A DNA stretch of 64,000 nt from Flavobacteriaceae bacterium (GCA_002746415.1 NVXD01000015.1:303317-367316); one strand, 5' to 3'; counted from the stretch's first letter, positions 25,708 to 35,801 are shown. The notes: generated from the letters alone by a model not told the origin. A program made the numbers and translations.

Positions 25708-26466
25708 ATGAAAAACCAGAAAATTAAATTTAAGAATGCTCAAGGTCAGGAGTTAGCTGCTAGAATTGAATTTCCAGACGGTGAGCCAAAAAGTTATGCT
25801 TTGTTTGCACACTGTTTTACATGTAATAAAAATTTAACCGCTATTCGAAATATTGGGCGCGCCTTAAATAAAAGTGGTATTGCAGTATTGAGTTTTGATT
25901 TTACAGGTTTAGGAGAAAGTGAGGGGGATTTTGAACATTCAAATTTTTCTTCCAATGTAGACGATTTGGTTTTAGCAGCTCAGTTTTTAAAAGCAAATTA
26001 TGTTGCGCCAAGCATATTAATTGGACATTCATTTGGTGGTGCAGCAGTTATTTTTGCGGCACACCATATTCCAAGTGTAAAAGCTGTTGCTACAATTGGT
26101 GCACCATCCAGCCCAAAACATATTACCCATTTGCTTAAATCGGGAATAGATGAAATTAATAGGAAAGGAGAAGCTGTAGTGGATATTGGAGGTAGAGCAT
26201 TTAAAATTAGAAAGCAGTTTTTAGAGGATATAAATGAGAATAATATGGAGGAAAGTCTTAGTACTTTAAAATTACCTTTGTTAGTGCTGCATTCTCCTCA
26301 AGATACAACGGTAGGAATAGAAAATGCTGCGCAAATATACCAGGCTGCTTGGCACCCAAAGAGCTTTATTTCTTTAGACGGGGCGAATCATTTGTTAACG
26401 GATAAGGAAGATTCTATTTATGTTGGAAAAATGATAGCCAATTGGGCAGAACGATATATAAAATAA
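25708..26466 (+). CDS. Alpha/beta hydrolase
   Basis: A 252-residue cytosolic alpha/beta-hydrolase. The nucleophile elbow is GHSFGG (Ser about 109). The acid is probably the Asp in HSPQDTTV (about 197) and the His is in GANHLL (about 230), giving a complete triad. The N-terminal strand KIKFKNAQGQELAARIEFP and the AHCFTCNKN oxyanion-loop segment match the hydrolase half of hydrolase-OsmC fusion proteins. The OsmC half is absent, so this is the stand-alone form. Substrate unknown. It lies 44 bases after the exonuclease gene. Confidence 0.82.
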   Translation: MKNQKIKFKNAQGQELAARIEFPDGEPKSYALFAHCFTCNKNLTAIRNIGRALNKSGIAVLSFDFTGLGESEGDFEHSNFSSNVDDLVLAAQFLKANYVAPSILIGHSFGGAAVIFAAHHIPSVKAVATIGAPSSPKHITHLLKSGIDEINRKGEAVVDIGGRAFKIRKQFLEDINENNMEESLSTLKLPLLVLHSPQDTTVGIENAAQIYQAAWHPKSFISLDGANHLLTDKEDSIYVGKMIANWAERYIK

Positions 26467-26474
26467 TAAGGAAA

Positions 26475-26876
26475 CTATTGTTTTTTGTCTTCCAATACCA
26501 CAGAACTTACGGCAAAATCATGAATGGCTTGCTTTTGATCATTCATGGTTACAGTTAGTAGGGATATCCACCCCAATAATGCTTTTAATATAAAACGAAT
26601 AAGAGCAGCAGGAAAAGAAATGTTTTTTGTTGGATCACTTTCTTTTTTTACAGAAATACCACTAAATGAATGTCCAATTGTTCCACCATACTTACTAGTA
26701 AATATTGGGTCATATAAAACAAAAAGAAGTATAAAAACTGAAATTCGTACAAATTGTGGAACTTCATTGAAAAAAGAAAATATTTCTGAACTGGCATACA
26801 TTAAGGTTATTAGAAGTATACCATCAACTACGGCTGCTTTGATTCGGTCAGGGAGTATTGCATAATTTTTATCCAT
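26475..26876 (-). CDS. RDD family membrane protein
   Basis: A 133-residue inner-membrane protein with three hydrophobic segments (about 12-28, 40-57 and 88-108). The start has LPDRIKAAVVDGILL, the RDD signature in a variant form (DR...D), and GGTIGHSFSGISV matches the middle of the domain. RDD proteins are often linked to ion or small-molecule transport, but the function of most is not known. It converges with the hydrolase gene, with 8 bases between stops. Confidence 0.75.
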   Translation of the reverse strand: MDKNYAILPDRIKAAVVDGILLITLMYASSEIFSFFNEVPQFVRISVFILLFVLYDPIFTSKYGGTIGHSFSGISVKKESDPTKNISFPAALIRFILKALLGWISLLTVTMNDQKQAIHDFAVSSVVLEDKKQ

Positions 26877-26947
26877 AAGTATATTAGTTAGTACAATATT
26901 TTCAATAAAATTAGTGAATTCAATTCGTTATTGTACAAATACTTACA

Positions 26948-28126
26948 TTACTTAAAAGCCGAATGCCCCGTAATATCCATGCCCGTAATCAATAGATGAA
27001 TATCGTGAGTACCTTCATAGGTGATAACGCTTTCTAAATTCATCATATGACGCATAATACTGTATTCTCCTGAAATACCCATAGCACCCAATACTTGTCT
27101 TGCCTCGCGGGCAATATGTATCGCCATATCCACATTGTTGCGTTTGGCCATAGAAATCTGCGCCGTAGTGGCTTTGCCTTCATTTTTTAACTGCCCTAAT
27201 CTGAAAGTCAGTAACTGAGCTTTCGTAATTTCAGTAATCATTTCGGCCAATTTTTTTTGTTGCAATTGCGTGGCGGCGATAGGTTTCCCAAATTGAATGC
27301 GTTCTTTGGCATACCGTAATGCAGTATCATAACAATCCATAGCCGCACCAATGGCGCCCCAAGCAATACCAAAACGGGCGGAGTCCAAACAACCCAAGGG
27401 TGCACCCAAACCATTTTTATTAGGCAACAGGTTTTCTTTAGGCACTTTTACATTGTCAAAAATAAGTTCTCCTGTGGCAGAGGCACGTAGAGACCATTTA
27501 TTATGTGTTTCTGGCGTGGAAAAACCTTCCATACCTCGTTCTACAATTAGTCCATGAATACGGCCTTCCTCATTTTTCGCCCAAACCACTGCAATATCTG
27601 CAAAGGGCGAATTGGAGATCCATAGTTTAGCACCGTTTAATAGGTAATGGTCTCCCATATCCTTGAACTTGGTTTCCATACCGCTAGGATTGGATCCATG
27701 ATTAGGCTCTGTCAAACCAAAACAACCCATGAATTCACCCGTTGCCAATTTCGGCAAATATTTTTTTCGTTGTGCTTCAGAACCATACTCAAAAATGGGA
27801 TACATAACCAATGAGGATTGCACGGATGCGGTGGAGCGTACCCCACTATCACCCCGTTCAATTTCTTGCATAATGAGTCCGTAACTGATATAATCCAGTC
27901 CGGCACCACCATATTCCACAGGGATATAAGGACCAAATGCTCCTATTTCTGCCAAACCTTTGATGATCTGCATGGGAAATTCAGCTTTTTGAGCATATTC
28001 TTCTATGATAGGAGAAATATCTCTTTTTACCCATTGCCTAGCTGCATCACGTACTAACCTATGTTCATCAGAAAGTAAATCATCTAAGTGGTAGTAATCG
28101 GGTGCTTCAAAAAGGTCTGGTTTCAT
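26948..28126 (-). CDS. Acyl-CoA dehydrogenase, glutaryl-CoA dehydrogenase type
   Basis: A 392-residue FAD enzyme of the acyl-CoA dehydrogenase family. The central FAD-contact segment GCFGLTEPNHGSNPSG is present, and the catalytic base is the Glu in TYEGTHDIH (Glu371), the position used by glutaryl-CoA and short-chain acyl-CoA dehydrogenases. The SVQSSLVM segment and overall sequence fit glutaryl-CoA dehydrogenase, which oxidatively decarboxylates glutaryl-CoA to crotonyl-CoA in lysine and tryptophan breakdown. No other gene of that pathway is in the window, so the sub-family is likely but not certain. It is the only gene of its transcription unit visible here. Confidence 0.85.
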   Translation of the reverse strand: MKPDLFEAPDYYHLDDLLSDEHRLVRDAARQWVKRDISPIIEEYAQKAEFPMQIIKGLAEIGAFGPYIPVEYGGAGLDYISYGLIMQEIERGDSGVRSTASVQSSLVMYPIFEYGSEAQRKKYLPKLATGEFMGCFGLTEPNHGSNPSGMETKFKDMGDHYLLNGAKLWISNSPFADIAVVWAKNEEGRIHGLIVERGMEGFSTPETHNKWSLRASATGELIFDNVKVPKENLLPNKNGLGAPLGCLDSARFGIAWGAIGAAMDCYDTALRYAKERIQFGKPIAATQLQQKKLAEMITEITKAQLLTFRLGQLKNEGKATTAQISMAKRNNVDMAIHIAREARQVLGAMGISGEYSIMRHMMNLESVITYEGTHDIHLLITGMDITGHSAFK

Positions 28127-28181
28127 TCCTGTTTTTTATCAAAGGTAAATAAACAAAATATAACAATACATGACCACATAG

Positions 28182-28895
28182 TTACATTTTTAAATAGAAC
28201 TCTTGGGTTAATGCTTTATACTCGGAGGTGTATTTATGACGTTCTAATTCTATGGTAAGCACATCCAAAGCAGGAGTAACAGCCTTAAAGCCAAATTCTA
28301 ACAAGCTTCTTTTAATTTCAGAACTTGGCGTTCCTTTTACATTACAAATTCTCTGTGGAAAAAGCCCAAATGTCTGGGCAAGCTGAATAAAAGAAGCTTC
28401 TTCTTTGTATGGAATTATTGTTGAGAACGTTCCTTTTTTGGAAAGTAGGATAGCAACACCTTCCAATAATTCATCAAAAGGAAGGGATTGGTTTTGCCTA
28501 GCAATATCTCTGGCAGTATCGCCACTGGATATTTTTTCAGAATAGAAAGGAGGGTTAGAAATTATGAGCTCATATTTTTCTTCAATCTCGTTTACAAACT
28601 CGTCCAAACCAGCATGGAAGCAAAATAGTCTATCAGCCCATGCTGATTCCTCAAAATTCCCTACACATTGTTCGTAGGCATTTGCATCAATTTCAATGGC
28701 TTCAATCATTTCCGCCACACTACGTTGTGCAAGCATTAAAGCAATGACACCAGTTCCTGCACCAATATCTAATATGGAATTAGGGTTGTGGTCTAAAGAA
28801 GCCCATGCTCCTAACAGCACACCATCTGTGCCAATTTTCATGGCACATTTATCTTGCTGCACTCTAAATTGTTTGAATTTGAAAGGTTTATTCAT
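28182..28895 (-). CDS. trmN6: tRNA1(Val) adenine(37)-N6-methyltransferase
   Basis: A 237-residue class I SAM-dependent methyltransferase. The first block FKFKQFRVQQDKCAMKIGTD is the YfiC/TrmN6 signature. SAM motif I is DIGAGTGVIALML (about 42) and the amino-methylation motif is NPPFYS (about 124), used by enzymes that methylate exocyclic amines. The E. coli enzyme modifies A37 of tRNA-Val. The length is normal. It has no functional link to its neighbours, as is usual for this gene. Confidence 0.9.
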   Translation of the reverse strand: MNKPFKFKQFRVQQDKCAMKIGTDGVLLGAWASLDHNPNSILDIGAGTGVIALMLAQRSVAEMIEAIEIDANAYEQCVGNFEESAWADRLFCFHAGLDEFVNEIEEKYELIISNPPFYSEKISSGDTARDIARQNQSLPFDELLEGVAILLSKKGTFSTIIPYKEEASFIQLAQTFGLFPQRICNVKGTPSSEIKRSLLEFGFKAVTPALDVLTIELERHKYTSEYKALTQEFYLKM

Positions 28896-29016
28896 TTCTG
28901 TTATTTGTCTTTTTCATAAAACACCCTTAAGGTGAAGTTAAAATGCTTGTTGCTTGAAATGAATGTAAGTAATTTGAAGCACCAATTAGATATTCAAAAA
29001 TAACAATCAAACCACA

Positions 29017-31794
29017 ATGACCAAACTACTTTTAAACCAACTGATTTATTTATGCAAAAAAAGGCCTTTTGGCTTTTCAATGCTAATGATCCTCCTACTT
29101 TTATCTAGCTGTGCTACAAAAGAAAAGGGGCCACATCCTGTTGAGAATGTAATTGCATCTATGGACTCGGTTGCTCCTATAATAACATTGCCAGAAGGTG
29201 TAGATCCTGAACACGAGAATTGGAAGGGCATAGATTTAGCACAAAAAGAACCAGTACTTCCTTTATTTCCAGAGGAAGAGCAAAAACTTTTTTTACTACC
29301 TGAAGGATATACCATTGAAACGGTATTAACTGAGCCTCAAATAGAACAACCAGGAGCGATTGCTTTTGATGGAAATGGAAGAATGTATGTGCTGGAATTA
29401 AGAAGCTATATGCTTACTGCGGATTCGGATAATACGCTAGAACCCATAAGTAGAATTTCTCGCTGGGAAGACACGGATAATGATGGTGTGTATGAAACAG
29501 GAACCGCTTTTGTAGACAATTTAATTTTTCCACGTTTTGTAGTGCCTTACGGGAAAGACTGTATTTTGACAATGGAATCCGATGCGGATAATGTGTATAA
29601 ATATACAGATACTGATGGTGATGGAAAAGCAGACAAAAAGGAGTTATTCACTACTAAATATGGCCGTTCTGGAAATGTGGAACACCAACAGGCTTTTATG
29701 TATTGGAGTATGGACAATTGGCTGTACAGCACTGTTAATGCTTTTAGGGTCAGGGAAACTTCAGGCGGTGTAATCCGTGAAAAAACCGGATTTAACAGAG
29801 CGCAATGGGGCGTTACTCATGATGATGATGGAAAGTTATGGTTTCAAGGTGGTGCAAGCGGATTGCCTTCTTACTTTCAATTTCCGATACATTATGGAAC
29901 TTTTAATGTTGAGAACCAGTATGCTGAAGGATTTGATATTCCTTGGGGAGCTCCTATAAAAATTGAGGACATGCAAGGAGGTATGGGTCAAATACGAAGA
30001 CCTGATGGTTCCTTAAATAGGGTAACAGGTTCCGCGGGGAATGATATCTTTAGAGGTGATAAATTACCCAAAGAGATGTATGGGCAGTATTTTTACGGGG
30101 AGCCTGTAGCGAGAATAGTAAGACAAATAAACCCAGTGGTTACAGAGGGGCTAACCCAGCTTCACAATACATACCAAGACAAACAATCTGAATTTATTCG
30201 TTCTACAGACCCGTTGTTTAGACCTGTGGATATGGTAACTGCACCCGATGGAACTTTATATGTGGTAGATATGTATCATGGTATTATCCAAGAAGGACAA
30301 TGGGCACAAAAAGGTTCTTATTTGCGTGCAAAAATAGAGCAGTATCAATTAGATAAAGTAATTGGCCTAGGAAGAGTGTGGCGCGTTGGACATACTACAA
30401 TGGACCGTGATAAGACCCAACCACGGATGTTAGACGAGACTCCTGTAGAACTTGTACAACATTTAAAACATGCTAATGGATGGTGGCGAGATAAAGCACA
30501 GCAATTAATAGTATTGAGCAAAGACAAATCCGTTGTGCCTGCTTTAGAAAAAATGGTGAGCCAAAAGGAGCATCTTTTGGCTCGTTTTCATGCCTTATGG
30601 AGTCTAGAAGGATTGGGCGCTCTAAAGGCCGATTTAATTAAGGAGCAGATGAAAGATGCCAATCCTAGAATGAGAATACAAGCACTTAGGGTTAGTGAAT
30701 CCCTCTACAAAACAGGCCAAAAAGTGTTTGATGCCGAGTATGCCAATATGTTGAAGGATGATAATGTAGATGTAGTAGTTCAAGTAATGTTAACGTCTAA
30801 AGTTTTGAATATTCCTGCCTTGGAAAGCAATATGACAACTGTAATGGCTTTGAATAAAGCGAAAGGGGTTCAAGTTATTGGGGAGCAAGTTTTAAACCCG
30901 CCTGTGGTAAGAGGGTTTTTTGGGAATAGTGGGCCAGAACTATCGGATGTTCAAAAAGAAATTATTGAAGAAGGATCAATCATTTTTAATGAACTTTGTG
31001 TACAGTGTCATGGTAACGATGGTACCGGGACGCCAATGGGTGATGGGCAGATTATGGCACCACCACTTACAGGTTCTGCGCGAGTGCAGTCACATCCGGA
31101 TTATGTAATAAAAACGGTAATGCGTGGATTGCAAGGACCCTTAAATGGGAAAGCATATCCAGGGGGTATTATGGTAGGTAATGCTGACCAATCTGATGAG
31201 TGGATTGCAGCGATAGTCTCATATATTCGATTGAATTTAACCAATGAAGCCTCTTTGGTGACCCCAGAAGATGTAGCACGAGTTAGAACTGCTACAGCAG
31301 AACAGAAGACGCCATATAGTTATGAAGGCTTATTGGCTTCTGTTCCCCAAGTGTTAGCCCCTTCTAGTGATTGGAAAGTAACAGCAAGCCATAATGCACC
31401 CAATAGGATTGGTGGTACGGCTTCTACCATGAGTGCCTTTAATTTGGAAGGATGGACCACAGGTGAAAAACAGCAAAAAGAAATGTTCTTTCAGGTTGAA
31501 ATAGCTAAAATAGCAGTGATTTCTGAAATACATTTTGTGTCACCAAGTATAAGGAGGGGTAGAGGAGTGCCAGGTGTACAATCTTTTCCTAGAGCTTTTG
31601 AAGTTCAATTGTCACAAGACGGAATGTCTTGGAATACCGTATATGAAGGTGTTGGGGAAGAAAGCAATATGGAGATTTCCTTTGCACCCCTAAGCGCTAA
31701 GTTTTTAAGAATTGAACTCACTGAAGATGTAGCAGGTGAAGACGAAATTCCATGGACCATGAGGGAAATGGAAATTTATGGGTTGATGGACTAA
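29017..31794 (+). CDS. Lipoprotein with sorbosone-dehydrogenase-like propeller, cytochrome c and C-terminal discoidin-like domains
   Basis: A 925-residue periplasmic lipoprotein (LLSSC, Cys32). Residues 85-430 form a propeller of the PVC-type/DUF7133 heme-binding or sugar-dehydrogenase class (GYTIETVLTEPQIEQPGAIA, MYVLEL, DGTLYVVDMYHG). Residues 470-620 look like HEAT-type helical repeats. A c-type cytochrome centre CVQCH sits at about 661-665. Residues 775-925 look like an F5/8-type (discoidin) carbohydrate-binding domain. The design suggests oxidation of a sugar or glycan with electrons passed to the attached heme. It lies at the left end of the glycan-utilisation region, but a 130-base gap and the opposite-strand regulator pair separate it, so membership is likely rather than proven. 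Confidence 0.78.
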   Translation: MTKLLLNQLIYLCKKRPFGFSMLMILLLLSSCATKEKGPHPVENVIASMDSVAPIITLPEGVDPEHENWKGIDLAQKEPVLPLFPEEEQKLFLLPEGYTIETVLTEPQIEQPGAIAFDGNGRMYVLELRSYMLTADSDNTLEPISRISRWEDTDNDGVYETGTAFVDNLIFPRFVVPYGKDCILTMESDADNVYKYTDTDGDGKADKKELFTTKYGRSGNVEHQQAFMYWSMDNWLYSTVNAFRVRETSGGVIREKTGFNRAQWGVTHDDDGKLWFQGGASGLPSYFQFPIHYGTFNVENQYAEGFDIPWGAPIKIEDMQGGMGQIRRPDGSLNRVTGSAGNDIFRGDKLPKEMYGQYFYGEPVARIVRQINPVVTEGLTQLHNTYQDKQSEFIRSTDPLFRPVDMVTAPDGTLYVVDMYHGIIQEGQWAQKGSYLRAKIEQYQLDKVIGLGRVWRVGHTTMDRDKTQPRMLDETPVELVQHLKHANGWWRDKAQQLIVLSKDKSVVPALEKMVSQKEHLLARFHALWSLEGLGALKADLIKEQMKDANPRMRIQALRVSESLYKTGQKVFDAEYANMLKDDNVDVVVQVMLTSKVLNIPALESNMTTVMALNKAKGVQVIGEQVLNPPVVRGFFGNSGPELSDVQKEIIEEGSIIFNELCVQCHGNDGTGTPMGDGQIMAPPLTGSARVQSHPDYVIKTVMRGLQGPLNGKAYPGGIMVGNADQSDEWIAAIVSYIRLNLTNEASLVTPEDVARVRTATAEQKTPYSYEGLLASVPQVLAPSSDWKVTASHNAPNRIGGTASTMSAFNLEGWTTGEKQQKEMFFQVEIAKIAVISEIHFVSPSIRRGRGVPGVQSFPRAFEVQLSQDGMSWNTVYEGVGEESNMEISFAPLSAKFLRIELTEDVAGEDEIPWTMREMEIYGLMD

Positions 31795-31925
31795 TAGCCT
31801 TCACAATGTTTTTTCTCCAAACGTAAGTTTAGCGCATACTTTGGTTCATACTTATGTGAGTTCCGGCTATAATGTGACTGGTTATAGTGAGGAATCCAGG
31901 TGTACATTAATTCAAGAGAAGTACC

Positions 31926-32642
31926 TTATTTAATAATGTTATTTAGAATTACTTCTTTTACTGTTGTAATATAGCTTCTACCTATAATATACCTGATACC
32001 ATCAATTTCAACACTATTGCCTTCAATAGTATTCACCATAGCTATAGCAATGGTGTAGGATCGATGTATTCTAATGAATTTATCTTTAGGTAATTCTTCT
32101 GTAAAACTGCCCAAGGTTTTATGCACTATATATTTGGCTGAGGTAGTTTTAATTCTAATATAATCTTTTAAACTTTCAACGACCAGAATTTCATCTAGAT
32201 ACACCTTCTGCATTTTCTTTTTGTCTACTTTAACGAAAATGTGTTGCCTTTCTTTTAAGGCGTTTCCAGATTTTTCCGAGCCCTGTTTTAAGGAAATTAT
32301 CCTATGAATGGCTTTTAGAAATCTTGGAAAAGGAATGGGCTTAACTAAATAATCTATTGCCTGTAGTTCAAAACTTTTTAAGGCAAATTCTTCATGAGCT
32401 GTGGTAATAATAACGAAAGGAACAGATGGCATGTTTTGAAGAAATTCTAAGCCATCCAAAATAGGCATATTAATATCTAAAAGAATTAAGTCTATTTTGG
32501 TCTGTTGTAGATATGATGAGGCATCTACTGCATTAGAAAAAGTTGCTTCTAATTGCAATTCTTTTATCTGAGAAACGTAATTTTTTAAAATGTTGATTGC
32601 CAGAGGTTCATCATCAATAATTATGGCTTTTATTTGCGTCAT
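31926..32642 (-). CDS. LytTR-family response regulator
   Basis: A 238-residue response regulator. The receiver domain (1-120) has acidic residues IIDDEP, phospho-acceptor Asp56 in LLDINMP, and the late Lys in LVKPIPFP. A LytTR DNA-binding domain follows at about 135-236 (IFVKVDKKKMQKVYLDEILVV... IRIHRSYTIA). Its start overlaps the kinase stop by four bases, so the two are translationally coupled. LytTR regulators bind direct repeats upstream of target genes. The divergent symporter/GH130 operon is the obvious candidate target (inference). Confidence 0.93.
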   Translation of the reverse strand: MTQIKAIIIDDEPLAINILKNYVSQIKELQLEATFSNAVDASSYLQQTKIDLILLDINMPILDGLEFLQNMPSVPFVIITTAHEEFALKSFELQAIDYLVKPIPFPRFLKAIHRIISLKQGSEKSGNALKERQHIFVKVDKKKMQKVYLDEILVVESLKDYIRIKTTSAKYIVHKTLGSFTEELPKDKFIRIHRSYTIAIAMVNTIEGNSVEIDGIRYIIGRSYITTVKEVILNNIIK

Positions 32643-33724
32643 ACTTTTAGCTTAAGGATTGCGTGAAACAGCTTGTTTTTTTCAAAAATTGAAAGGTCAT
32701 AATCTTCTTTGTTATAACCAAGTTCTAATCTCTTCTTTATGTTTGAAAGTCCAATACCTCCACTCCTTGTAGGTATGTCGCTTTTAATTTTATTTTCTGG
32801 TATCGTATTAACCACTTTAAAATATAAAAATTCTTCTTCCACTTTAATGTCAACATCTATTTGCATTTTGCCGATATTTTTGCTTGCTCCATGTTTAAAA
32901 GCGTTTTCTATTAGTGGGACAAGAAGCATGGGCGCAATTGTTCGATTTTCTAAATCTCCAGTAATACTAATATTAATTTCCAAAGAATCATCAAAGCGTA
33001 TGCGCTCCAGATCTATATAATTTTGAATACATTCAATTTCTAAGGTTAGGTCTTGTCTTCTTTTGTCTGTTGCATAGAGGAAATACCGCATTAATTCAGA
33101 TAATTTTAATACTACTTGTGGAGTTTTATCAGATTTTTCTAAGGTTAAAGAATAAATGTTGTTTAAGGTATTAAAGAAAAAATGGGGAGAAATCTGGGAG
33201 CGCAAAAATTTTAATTCAGTAGTAAGTTGTCTTTTTTCTAGAGCATGTAGTTTGCTACTCTCCTTTAACCAATCAATGGTAATCTTAATAGCTGTTACAA
33301 AAGAAACAACATAGATTTCTCCAAGCATAGTGGTAATGGCATATGTTGCGGTAAACCCTCCGGGGCCATCAGGGCCTTCAGGAAAAACATTAGTACTCAC
33401 AAAGTTATAGGTAAGGCCATATTTTAGAAATAGCATTGTAACAAGCGCAATAAGTACAAAAGAGACATATTTAAAATAGTTGCGCGTATATACATATTTA
33501 GGCATTAAATAATAAATATTAAAGTAAGCTAGTGCCATATGTATAGGAAAACCAATAAGATTGGTTTTTAGCGTGTATGTCAAGTCTTGGTGAATGCCCC
33601 ACCATCTTAAAATATTAAGGGATATATAAACCAACCAAAATATCAAATGGTGTTTATAGTTGATGTTATACCCACTATTTGGAGATTCCTTAATGAACTT
33701 TTCTATTTTGGAATTAATGTACAT
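32639..33724 (-). CDS. LytS/YehU-type sensor histidine kinase
   Basis: A 361-residue membrane kinase. Four hydrophobic segments lie in the first 160 residues. The His-kinase domain follows, with LRSQISPHFFFNTLNN holding the phospho-His (about 180), and the HATPase part with PLIENAFKHGASKN (N box) and GGIGLSNIKKRLEL (G box). It has no periplasmic ligand domain of the hybrid two-component type common in Bacteroides glycan loci, so it probably senses a membrane or transport-related signal. It is encoded head to head with the symporter of the glycan cluster across 199 bases. Confidence 0.92.
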   Translation of the reverse strand: MYINSKIEKFIKESPNSGYNINYKHHLIFWLVYISLNILRWWGIHQDLTYTLKTNLIGFPIHMALAYFNIYYLMPKYVYTRNYFKYVSFVLIALVTMLFLKYGLTYNFVSTNVFPEGPDGPGGFTATYAITTMLGEIYVVSFVTAIKITIDWLKESSKLHALEKRQLTTELKFLRSQISPHFFFNTLNNIYSLTLEKSDKTPQVVLKLSELMRYFLYATDKRRQDLTLEIECIQNYIDLERIRFDDSLEINISITGDLENRTIAPMLLVPLIENAFKHGASKNIGKMQIDVDIKVEEEFLYFKVVNTIPENKIKSDIPTRSGGIGLSNIKKRLELGYNKEDYDLSIFEKNKLFHAILKLKV

Positions 33725-33923
33725 TTAAGATAGTTGTTTGGTTTAAGATGATTTTAAATGACGTTTAGCTTTAGCCTATAGTTGTTGGTCTAATAATATT
33801 CTTTTTAGTCTTAAAAATAGTAACATTTAACGCTAGGTAAGAACTAGATCGAATTGTATTAAATAGGTGGCTGCTGCTGCTAAAGTAATCAAAAAGTGCA
33901 ATAATTAATAAAATAGGCTAAGA

Positions 33924-35801
33924 ATGAATATAATCGATGTATCGATAATAATACTATATATTGTTTTAACATTATTTGTTGGAATTTGGGTTTCTAAGAA
34001 AGCATCGAAAGGTCTTAAATCTTATTTTTTAGGAGGAAATAATATCAAATGGTACTACTTGGGTTTAAGTAATGGATCTGGAATGTTTGATGTTTCTGGA
34101 ACCGCATGGATGGTAGGCTTACTTTTTCTATATGGTGCCAAAAGTTTTATGTTTATGTGGCTATGGCCAGTATGGAATCAAATTTTTGTCATGATGTTTT
34201 TGGCCGTTTGGATACGAAGATCCAACATTATGACGGGTTCTGAATGGATATTAACCCGTTTTGGTGATGGTAAATCTGGGCGAGCATCTCATAGTGTAGT
34301 AGCAGTTTTTGCAATTATTGCCGCAGTAGGATTTATAGCCTACTTTTTTGAAGGGGTAGGTAAATTCATGTCCATAATTTTACCTTGGGAGATTCCGTTA
34401 GAATTTGGGGATTTTGTGCTTTTTACTTCAGAACAGTCGTATGCAATAATCATAATTTTTCTTACAACAATCTATACCATAAAAGGAGGGATGTTTTCCG
34501 TAGTGGCCACTGAGGTATTGCAATATATTATTATGGTTATTGCTGGTATTTTGGTTGCGGGATATGCTTTTGTAACTATTTCTGATGTTGAAATTAATGC
34601 TATTATATCTACGGAATGGAAAACTGTATTTTTTAGTTCAGAGTTAGGGCCGCATTGGAGTCATAAATACCAAGCATTTAACGACTTAATAGACTCTGAA
34701 GGGTACAAAATGTTTGGAGCACTTATTGGGATGTCACTTTTTAAAGGCTTTTTCGCAAGTATAGCGGGACCAACACCTAGCTATGATTTACAGCGTATTC
34801 TATCTACAAAATCTGTAAAAGAAGCCGCTTATATGAGCGGTTTCACCAACTTAATTCTTTTTATTCCCAGATATTTATTAATTGCAGGAATAGTGGTAAT
34901 TGCCCTTGTTTTTTTAGGACCAGAATTGGCAGCTAATCCAAATTTAAGTGGTGCGGACTTAGAAATAATATTGCCAAATGTAATTAATAATCATATTCCT
35001 GTGGGTATTAAAGGGTTGCTTTTAGCAGGATTGTTAGCGGCTTTTATGTCAACCTTTTCAGCATTCGTAAATGCTGGTCCAGCTTATATTGTAAATGATA
35101 TTTACAAAAAATATTTCAAGCCAAAAGCTAGTGATAATCATTACATAAAGGTAAGTCACATTGCCTCTGTTCTTGTTGTAATCCTGGGAGTGGCTATGGG
35201 CTTTTTTGCAGATTCTATAAACTCACTAACCCTATGGATTACTAGTGCTCTTTACGGAGGTTATGTTGCGGCTAATTTTTTAAAATGGATTTGGTGGCGT
35301 TTCAATGGTTGGGGTTACTTTTGGGGTATGGTGTTTGGTCTGGCAATTGCAAGCCTTCAATTTGCCCTGGATCAAAACAAGGCACATTTTGTTGTAGATT
35401 CTTTTTGGTATCAGATTTCTCATATGCATGCCATTTACCTGTTTCCAATAATTTTTGGGTTTTCCTTATTAGGTTCTTTTTTAGGTACATTCCTTACTAA
35501 GCCAACAGAAATGGACACCTTAAAAACGTTTTACAGGGAAGTACGTCCTTGGGGATGGTGGAAACCAGTCTACACTATTCTAAAAACAGAAGATGAATCT
35601 TTTGAAAAAAATAATAACTTCAGCCTAGATATGGTCAACTGCTTGATAGGTATTCTGTGGCAGTCAAGTATGATTGTTTTACCTATTTATTTTGTGATTA
35701 GAGATTATCCTAAGATGTGGATTTCTTTTGCAGTTTTTGCTATTACGTCGCTTGTGTTAAAATATACTTGGTTAGATAGAGTAAGAAAAATATCAAATTA
35801 G
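33924..35801 (+). CDS. Sodium:solute symporter (SSS family), probable glycan-fragment importer
   Basis: A 625-residue sodium symporter with about 13-14 membrane helices. The N-terminal KGLKSYFLGGNNIKWYYLGLS and GMFDVSGTAW are SSS features. It is longer than many SGLT-type members because of a C-terminal cytoplasmic and membrane extension (GWWKPVYTILKTEDESF). It is the first gene of the plus-strand glycan operon and lies 27 bases before the cytoplasmic phosphorylase GH130. Pairing of a sodium symporter with a GH130 enzyme suggests it brings in the disaccharide that GH130 then splits. The substrate is inferred from that pairing. Confidence 0.88.
   Translation: MNIIDVSIIILYIVLTLFVGIWVSKKASKGLKSYFLGGNNIKWYYLGLSNGSGMFDVSGTAWMVGLLFLYGAKSFMFMWLWPVWNQIFVMMFLAVWIRRSNIMTGSEWILTRFGDGKSGRASHSVVAVFAIIAAVGFIAYFFEGVGKFMSIILPWEIPLEFGDFVLFTSEQSYAIIIIFLTTIYTIKGGMFSVVATEVLQYIIMVIAGILVAGYAFVTISDVEINAIISTEWKTVFFSSELGPHWSHKYQAFNDLIDSEGYKMFGALIGMSLFKGFFASIAGPTPSYDLQRILSTKSVKEAAYMSGFTNLILFIPRYLLIAGIVVIALVFLGPELAANPNLSGADLEIILPNVINNHIPVGIKGLLLAGLLAAFMSTFSAFVNAGPAYIVNDIYKKYFKPKASDNHYIKVSHIASVLVVILGVAMGFFADSINSLTLWITSALYGGYVAANFLKWIWWRFNGWGYFWGMVFGLAIASLQFALDQNKAHFVVDSFWYQISHMHAIYLFPIIFGFSLLGSFLGTFLTKPTEMDTLKTFYREVRPWGWWKPVYTILKTEDESFEKNNNFSLDMVNCLIGILWQSSMIVLPIYFVIRDYPKMWISFAVFAITSLVLKYTWLDRVRKISN

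Noticed and set aside
31867..31887. CTATAA/TTATAG inverted repeat between convergent genes as a terminator
   Set aside because: A short, AT-only stem without a T-run; likely chance in AT-rich DNA.
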